From positions 1-64,000 of the forward strand of contig CAIFEZ010000012.1 of NCBI GenBank assembly GCA_903789595.1: a stretch of 64,000 bases of DNA, written 5' to 3'. This document shows positions 58,791-64,000 of this stretch, one piece after another (the stretch's first letter is position 1; each line of letters opens with the position of its first letter). Under the pieces are notes generated by a model that did not search any database, had not been told where the DNA came from, and worked only from the letters and a program-made list of their open reading frames with translations. A program made the position numbers and the translations under genes. The DNA is from an uncultured eubacterium 1-6. GTDB taxonomy: Bacteria; Bacillota; Clostridia; Lachnospirales; Lachnospiraceae.

Positions 58791-61233
58791 GCGAACGGAA
58801 GCAGAGAAAAGTTCCAGAGAGCCGAAAGCGGGGAGAGCAGGCAGACCTGCATTCCAGACAGAGCTTCTGGCTCCTGCCGGATCCATTGAAGCTCTGAAAG
58901 CCGCCTATATCGCGGGCGCCGACGCCGTGTATATCGGCGGCAGCCGGTTCGGCGCGCGAGCCTATGCCGACAATCCCGGAGAAGCCGAGCTCTGCGAGGC
59001 TATTGATCTCTCCCACAGGCTCGGAAAAAAGCTGTACATGACTGTCAACACCCTGGTCAAGGATTCCGAGATGGAAAAGGATCTGGAAACCTTTATGAAT
59101 CCCTATGTGAGGGAGGGGCTGGACGGCGTCATCGTGCAGGATTTCGGCGTGATCGACCTGTTTCAGCAGGTTTTTCCGGATCTGCCTCTCCACGCCAGCA
59201 CCCAGATGTCTGTGACCGGCGTCCACGGCGCCGCGTTCATGAAGGAAATCGGCATGTCCAGGATCGTTCCCGCGCGGGAGCTTTCTCTCGAAGAAATCCG
59301 CCTCATTCATGACAGAACCGGTCTGGAGATCGAAAGCTTCATCCACGGAGCCATGTGCTACAGCTATTCCGGTCAGTGCCTGATGAGCAGCCTCATCGGA
59401 GGCCGCAGCGGCAACCGGGGCAGATGCGCCGGTGTATGCCGCCTTCCCTTCGATGTCTATGAGGACGGGCGTCTTCTCACCGGAAGGAACACCAGATATC
59501 CGCTGAATATGAAGGATATGAACACGGTGGAGATCCTTCCGGAGCTGATCCGCGCAGGCATTTCTTCCTTTAAAATAGAGGGACGCATGAAAAAGCCGGA
59601 ATATACCGCCGGTGTCGTGCGGATCTACCGCAAGTACATTGACCGTTTCCTCGCGGACCCGGAGCATTACCGCGTGGAGAGTGAGGATCTGGAATTTCTA
59701 TGGAATCTTTTCAACCGCGACGGTTTCCACCAGGGCTGTTATCTGGAGCGAAACGGCAGGGATATGATCGCCCTCAGAAATGAAAAGCTCAGTGATGTCC
59801 GGCAGAAGGCTGCGCAGGAGCTGACCGAACAGATCCGGGCAGATCTCAATACCCGGGAAGCTGCACGTAAGCTGCAAAGCCCCGTAGCCGCAAGGCTGGC
59901 GCTCACCGTATCAGGCGGCGCTGTTCTGGATCTGTTCTGGTCCGCGAATCAGTCGCCCTATCTCCAGGACAGCCCGGACTTATTTAGAGAATCTGTCCCC
60001 GGGAAAACCGGTGCCATCCATGTCTGTCTTCGGAAAGACGGGGTGCAGAAGGCGGAAAACCGCCCGGTCACAGAGGACCGGATTCTCGCGCAGATGAACA
60101 AGACCGGGAACAGCGCCTTCTATTTTCAGACGCTTCAGCTTGATGCGGAGGAGAACCTCTTCGTCCCGATGCAGCTGTTAAACGAGCTGCGAAGAGAGGG
60201 ATTCGCGGCGCTCTCCGAAAAGATTCGTGAAAAGTACCGCCGCAGCGTTCCGTCTGCCGCCGATGCTTCACAGGATGCGTTCCGCGCCGATTCTGCTTCT
60301 GCAGGACCGATCTGCAAAGCTCCGGCGGAAGCCGACTTCGCTCCTGTTTCCGCATCTTCCGATCCCGACTGTGACACGAAGCCCTTCTGCACGGCGTCCG
60401 TCAATACCATCGGGCAGCTCCGGTCTTTGCTTGACGTTGAGGGCCTCTCCGCAATCTGGCTCGATGCCGAAATGTTTACCGCGAAGAATTCCCGTTCCGA
60501 ATCCCTGCCGGATGCGGTGGAGCAGATACGGAAATCCGGAAAATCCGCTTATCTGATGCTTCCCTATGTGATGCGCAGAGACAGCGAGGCGGCGCTTACC
60601 TCTCTGGTTCATGACTATATGTCCCTGTTTCCCGAATCCCCGGCCCCGGACTCCTGCGCCATACTGGCGCGGAACCTGGAAGAGCTTGGCCTTCTCCGTT
60701 TTCTGGGACTTGCCGGATATACAGAGATAGACGCCGGAATCTACACGATGAATACGAGAGCGGAGAATTTCCTGGCCCGCCGCGGATATTCCCGGAACAC
60801 AGCCTCCCTCGAGCTCAATTACCGGGAGCTTCTCCGGAGAGAAAACCGGACCAGCGAGCTCATTGTCTACGGCCGTGCGCCGATGATGCTGTCCGCGCAC
60901 TGTCTGAAGAAGACAATGGACCGCTGTACCCGTTCCGATGCACGCCTCGTTCTGAAGGACAGAAAGGGCGCCCGGTTCCCGGCGGAATGTCACTGTACCT
61001 CCTGCTACAATATCATCTACAACAGCCTGCCGACGTCGCTCCTCAGAGAGCATATGACCGACAGCAGGAATTCCGTATCCCCGCTTGACAGACTGCATTT
61101 TCGATCCTTCCGCCTGCAGTTCACCGACGAAAGCGGTCCGCTCGCCGCAGAGATCGCAGCCGCCTTTCTCGAGCGGCGCGATGTTCCGGAGCCGGAAACC
61201 ACACGCGGACATTTCCGCCGCGGAGTAGAATGA
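58771..61233 (+). CDS. U32 family protein, RlhA-like RNA hydroxylase
   Basis: An 820-residue protein. The U32 core (about 30-310) starts LLAPAGSIEALKAAYIAGAD and has the signature ESFIHGAMCYSYSGQC (188-203) with C196 and further cysteines in GRCAGVCRLPF, which in this family bind an iron-sulfur cluster. A DUF3656-like region follows, as in E. coli RlhA, which hydroxylates C2501 of 23S rRNA. Ala/Asp-rich linker at about 500-530. Cysteines CHCTSCYN lie near the C-terminus. The ATG at 58744 is an alternative start. Annotation as a protease is historical. Confidence 0.85.
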   Translation: MTAAANKRTEAEKSSREPKAGRAGRPAFQTELLAPAGSIEALKAAYIAGADAVYIGGSRFGARAYADNPGEAELCEAIDLSHRLGKKLYMTVNTLVKDSEMEKDLETFMNPYVREGLDGVIVQDFGVIDLFQQVFPDLPLHASTQMSVTGVHGAAFMKEIGMSRIVPARELSLEEIRLIHDRTGLEIESFIHGAMCYSYSGQCLMSSLIGGRSGNRGRCAGVCRLPFDVYEDGRLLTGRNTRYPLNMKDMNTVEILPELIRAGISSFKIEGRMKKPEYTAGVVRIYRKYIDRFLADPEHYRVESEDLEFLWNLFNRDGFHQGCYLERNGRDMIALRNEKLSDVRQKAAQELTEQIRADLNTREAARKLQSPVAARLALTVSGGAVLDLFWSANQSPYLQDSPDLFRESVPGKTGAIHVCLRKDGVQKAENRPVTEDRILAQMNKTGNSAFYFQTLQLDAEENLFVPMQLLNELRREGFAALSEKIREKYRRSVPSAADASQDAFRADSASAGPICKAPAEADFAPVSASSDPDCDTKPFCTASVNTIGQLRSLLDVEGLSAIWLDAEMFTAKNSRSESLPDAVEQIRKSGKSAYLMLPYVMRRDSEAALTSLVHDYMSLFPESPAPDSCAILARNLEELGLLRFLGLAGYTEIDAGIYTMNTRAENFLARRGYSRNTASLELNYRELLRRENRTSELIVYGRAPMMLSAHCLKKTMDRCTRSDARLVLKDRKGARFPAECHCTSCYNIIYNSLPTSLLREHMTDSRNSVSPLDRLHFRSFRLQFTDESGPLAAEIAAAFLERRDVPEPETTRGHFRRGVE

Positions 61234-61237
61234 ATGG

Positions 61238-61313
61238 CTGCCGTTCACGCACTGCCGAAACAGTAAAGGTGCAGTAAAATCCCTGCAATAAAGAGCCGAG
61301 CGGTGAACAACAG
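61238..61313. repeat. Inverted-repeat element, short copy
   Basis: GCTGCCGTTCACGC at the left pairs with GCGGTGAACAACAGC at the right; the inner GGTGCAGTAAAATCCCTGC resembles GGCTGTAAAATCCTTGC of copy A. It fills the gap between the U32 and SEDS genes. Confidence 0.5.
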
Positions 61314-61375
61314 CAATGAATGGATAATGGATGACATAAGGCAGATAGACCACCACGACATGAGGTGTCCGTTCC

Positions 61376-62929
61376 ATGGTAAAAATATTAGTACAGATAT
61401 CGAAATATGTTCTTCTTCTGATCATGATTTTTTTCACGCTGGAAACCTTCATGGTCCTGAAGAGGAAATCGGATGAGGCGAGGCGCCGGATCATGAGAAA
61501 TCAGATCTGGCTCATGGTTCTCTTCAACACCGTAAGCTACGTTGTCATGTACCTCCAGTCGGAGGAACCCTACATGATTCTCATGCTGATCTGCGTGATC
61601 GGATATATCCTTGTGGTGCAGATTCTGTATCGGATCATATACCGGAAGGCCTCCCTGATTCTTCTGAACACTATGTGCATGATCCTGTCCGTCGGACTTG
61701 TCATGCAGTCCAGACTCGGAATCGATAATGCCAGAAAGCAGTTTATCATCGCCGCCTTTGCCACGATGATCTGCTTCATCATTCCCGTCTTCATCCGGAA
61801 GGTCCGCTGGGTTTCGAAGCTCACCTGGCTCTACGGCATTGTCGGCATTCTGCTGCTCGGCGCGGTTCTGGCACTCGGCAGGGTTACCGGCGGTGCCAAC
61901 CTCAACCTGAACATCGGGGGCATTTCCTTCCAGTTTTCCGAATTTGTAAAGATCAGCGTCGTGCTCTACATGGCAGGCATGCTCCAGGAGCGCACCGATT
62001 TCAAACAGGTCGTCATTACCACAATCGTAGTTGCGGTCCATGTCGGAATTCTGGCGCTGTCCGCCGATCTTGGCGCCGCGCTTGTATATTTTGTCGCATA
62101 CATCGTCATGGTATATGTCGCCACCAGAAATCCGGGCTATGTCGCCCTGGGACTCGGCGGCATGGCGGGCGCGTGCATCGTGGCCTACCGCCGCTTTGAA
62201 CATGTCCGGGTCCGTGTACAGGTCTGGAAAGATCCTTTTTCCGACTATGAGGGCACCGGATACCAGATCATTCAGGCACTCTTCGGCGTGTGCGCGGGAG
62301 GGTGGTTCGGCACCGGCCTGTTCAACGGCCATCCGGATATGATTCCCCTGGCATATGAGGATTTTACCTTCGCCGCCATCTGTGAAGAATTCGGGATTAT
62401 TTTTTCCATCTGCCTGATTCTTCTCTGCATGGGAATGTATCTGCTGATCGTGAACATCGCGCTTCGCCTCGACCGTCCCTTCTACAAGCTGGTCGCGATC
62501 GGGTTCGGCACGGAATATGCCTTTCAGGTATTTCTGACGGTCGGCGGTACGACAAAGTTCATCCCGATGACAGGCATCACCCTTCCGCTGGTCAGCTACG
62601 GAGGAAGTTCACTGATGTGCACAATCGCCATGATATCCATCATCCAGGGACTGTACATCATGAGAAAGGACGAGGACGAAGAACTTGAGGAAGAAAGACG
62701 AGAGAGGATACGGAGAAACAGACAGCTCCAGAGACAGCCGCAGAACCGGGAACAGGGCTTCCGGCCGCAGCAGTACCGGCCGGAGCAGCCGTACAGACCG
62801 GAACAGCAGTACAGACAGCAGCAGTACAGACCGAAGGAACAGTCCGGACAGGTACGGCAGGACACCGGAGACCTCGAACGAAAGATCGAAGAGCAGACAA
62901 AAGAAGATCTCGCGCTCCGCAATCATTAG
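61376..62929 (+). CDS. SEDS peptidoglycan polymerase, FtsW/RodA/SpoVE family
   Basis: A 517-residue membrane protein with about twelve hydrophobic segments. SEDS motifs: ISFQFSEFVKISVVLYMAGM (the QPSE-like region), SADLGAALVYF, AYEDFTFAAICEEFG and PMTGITLPLVSYGGSS. The N-terminal about 130 residues add four helices not found in classic FtsW, as in the actinobacterial RodA linked to PbpA. The cytoplasmic tail (about 445-517) is very Gln/Arg-rich with repeats of the type QYRPEQ. GAGGTG places the start. It is followed by its likely partner transpeptidase. Confidence 0.9.
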   Translation: MVKILVQISKYVLLLIMIFFTLETFMVLKRKSDEARRRIMRNQIWLMVLFNTVSYVVMYLQSEEPYMILMLICVIGYILVVQILYRIIYRKASLILLNTMCMILSVGLVMQSRLGIDNARKQFIIAAFATMICFIIPVFIRKVRWVSKLTWLYGIVGILLLGAVLALGRVTGGANLNLNIGGISFQFSEFVKISVVLYMAGMLQERTDFKQVVITTIVVAVHVGILALSADLGAALVYFVAYIVMVYVATRNPGYVALGLGGMAGACIVAYRRFEHVRVRVQVWKDPFSDYEGTGYQIIQALFGVCAGGWFGTGLFNGHPDMIPLAYEDFTFAAICEEFGIIFSICLILLCMGMYLLIVNIALRLDRPFYKLVAIGFGTEYAFQVFLTVGGTTKFIPMTGITLPLVSYGGSSLMCTIAMISIIQGLYIMRKDEDEELEEERRERIRRNRQLQRQPQNREQGFRPQQYRPEQPYRPEQQYRQQQYRPKEQSGQVRQDTGDLERKIEEQTKEDLALRNH

Positions 62930-62942
62930 GCCGTACCGGATC

Positions 62943-64000
62943 GTGTCCTTCGTCTCCCTCGCGCTGTTCGCGTCTCTGATCGTCTACATGGTATATTTTC
63001 AGATCAACGACAGCGAAACGCTGCTAAACAGTCCGTACAACAAACGGCAGGAGGAAGCGGCGCAGGAGATTGTCCGCGGATCCATCCTTGCGGACGACGG
63101 CTCAACCGCCCTTGCCAGAACCGACACGGCCGAGGACGGCACGGAGACCCGGGTCTATCCCTACGGCTCCCTGTTTGCACAGGCAGTGGGATATTCCGTC
63201 TACGGCGGAAGCGGACTGGAATCGAGCCGCAACAACGACCTGATCCAGTCTCACTCCAGCATTGTCTCGCAGATGGAAAATGATCTGAACGAACAGAAAA
63301 AGGCCGGCGACAACATCGTCACAACCTTTAATGTCGCGCTGCAGCAGGCAGCTGCCGCGGCAATGGGGGACAATGCGGGTGCCGTAATCGCAATGGATGT
63401 CGATACCGGAAGTGTTCTGGTGGACTACAGCAGTCCGACTTACGATCCGAATACCGTCGAGGAGAACTGGGACACGCTGACCAATTCCGACAACGGCATT
63501 TTTCTGAACCGCGCGACCCAGGGTCTCTACCCGCCGGGCTCCACGTTCAAGATCGTGACCGCGCTCGCGTACCTCCGGCAGAACGGCAGCTTTGACAATT
63601 TTTCCTACAACTGCACCGGAACCTACGAAAACGCCGGCTTTACGATACACTGCTACAACTATGAGGCGCACGGGCAGGAGACCTTCGCCAGCGCATTCGC
63701 AAATTCCTGCAACTGCGCCTTTGCCTACATGAGCCAGAACAATATCGACAAATCCACCTTCCGGCAGACAGCCGAAGACTTCGGCCTCAATCAGGCCATC
63801 GATACCGACCTCGATGTCACCACAAGCACCTTCACGCTGGACTCCGACACTCCGGATCAGCTGACCATGCAGACCGCGATCGGACAGGGCGACACGCAGG
63901 TCACGCCGCTTCAGATGTGCATGATCGGACAGGCGGTCGCGAACAACGGCGTGATGCTGAAGCCATATTTTGTGAAGAGTGTCGTGACAGCGGAGGGCAG
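62943..64000 (+). CDS. Penicillin-binding protein 2 (PbpA type), 5' part
   Basis: The frame is open to the window end (352 codons seen). A membrane anchor (VSLALFASLIVYMVYF) precedes a short outer domain and the transpeptidase, with the SxxK motif in LYPPGSTFKIVT and SCN in ANSCNCAFAYM; the KTG motif lies beyond the end. The small dimerisation part resembles PbpA beside RodA. No ATG exists at a sensible place: I chose GTG 62943, but the frame is also open upstream (KKISRSAIIRPYR, overlapping the SEDS stop), so the true start could be unusual. Confidence 0.85.
   Translation, partial: MSFVSLALFASLIVYMVYFQINDSETLLNSPYNKRQEEAAQEIVRGSILADDGSTALARTDTAEDGTETRVYPYGSLFAQAVGYSVYGGSGLESSRNNDLIQSHSSIVSQMENDLNEQKKAGDNIVTTFNVALQQAAAAAMGDNAGAVIAMDVDTGSVLVDYSSPTYDPNTVEENWDTLTNSDNGIFLNRATQGLYPPGSTFKIVTALAYLRQNGSFDNFSYNCTGTYENAGFTIHCYNYEAHGQETFASAFANSCNCAFAYMSQNNIDKSTFRQTAEDFGLNQAIDTDLDVTTSTFTLDSDTPDQLTMQTAIGQGDTQVTPLQMCMIGQAVANNGVMLKPYFVKSVVTAEG

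Noticed and set aside
1-64000. tRNA or rRNA genes
   Set aside because: I looked for cloverleaf-like and conserved T-loop sequences in the gaps and found none.

Overview
The window looks like a chromosome segment of a mid-to-high GC member of the Lachnospiraceae (Firmicutes, Clostridia). Supporting this are Shine-Dalgarno sites of the AGGAGG type before nearly every gene, promoters close to TTGACA-17-TATAAT, several TTG/GTG starts, the pta-ackA-rpmF-plsX-acpP-rnc-smc-ftsY order, an FtsW/RodA protein next to a short class B PBP, an ispH gene overlapping an S1 gene, and conserved clostridial pairs of unknown function (ACT/DUF711, NifU-like/GGGtGRT). Only genus-level guesses beyond this would be possible.

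Layout. 1-7.8 kb: end of an iron alcohol dehydrogenase, rpsF-rpsR, an FtsW-type SEDS protein, an ACP, a frameshifted Sir2-like gene, gltX, a UvrD-type helicase and a zinc-finger membrane protein. 7.8-15.5 kb: polA, coaE, a YycJ-type metallo-beta-lactamase protein, the ACT/DUF711 pair and, on the minus strand, tmcAL. 15.9-28 kb: pta, ackA, rpmF, an orphan oligopeptide ABC ATPase, a lipoprotein, plsX, a second ACP, rnc, smc, ftsY. 28-35 kb: ilvA, queH, argH, asd and a topB gene broken by an in-frame TAG. 35-42 kb: the NifU-like/GGGtGRT pair, then a tightly coupled operon of a YgiQ-type radical SAM protein, a ParB-like/BMP fusion and a phosphodiesterase. 42-49 kb: a deleted MATE gene, DUF3786-MurR/RpiR, a BaiN-like flavoprotein, cmk, ispH and rpsA.

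48.9-55.1 kb is the accessory part: lower GC by eye, with four broken genes (SnoaL-like, MATE, AAA_4 regulator, remnants) around a SirTM-type ADP-ribosylating sirtuin with a zinc macrodomain hydrolase, a flavin/ferredoxin protein, and an arsenic operon (arsR-acr3-arsC). 55.2-64 kb returns to housekeeping: an RNase H-like exonuclease, ruvA-ruvB, zapA, a U32 RNA hydroxylase, a second SEDS protein and its PBP, cut by the window end.

Threads that go beyond ordinary annotation: (1) a dispersed family of imperfect inverted-repeat elements, two near full length and at least five shorter, lying in intergenic gaps; (2) a 29-bp tandem duplication of the start region of ygiQ that creates a chain of ATGA-overlapping small upstream ORFs, and an independent 29-bp duplication of the start region of ruvA; (3) the cytosolic ParB-like/BMP fusion operon; (4) the SirTM/zinc-macro module without its usual lipoate partners; (5) a long hairpin just before rnc that could be an RNase III target; (6) an ispH gene whose 3' third changes base composition.
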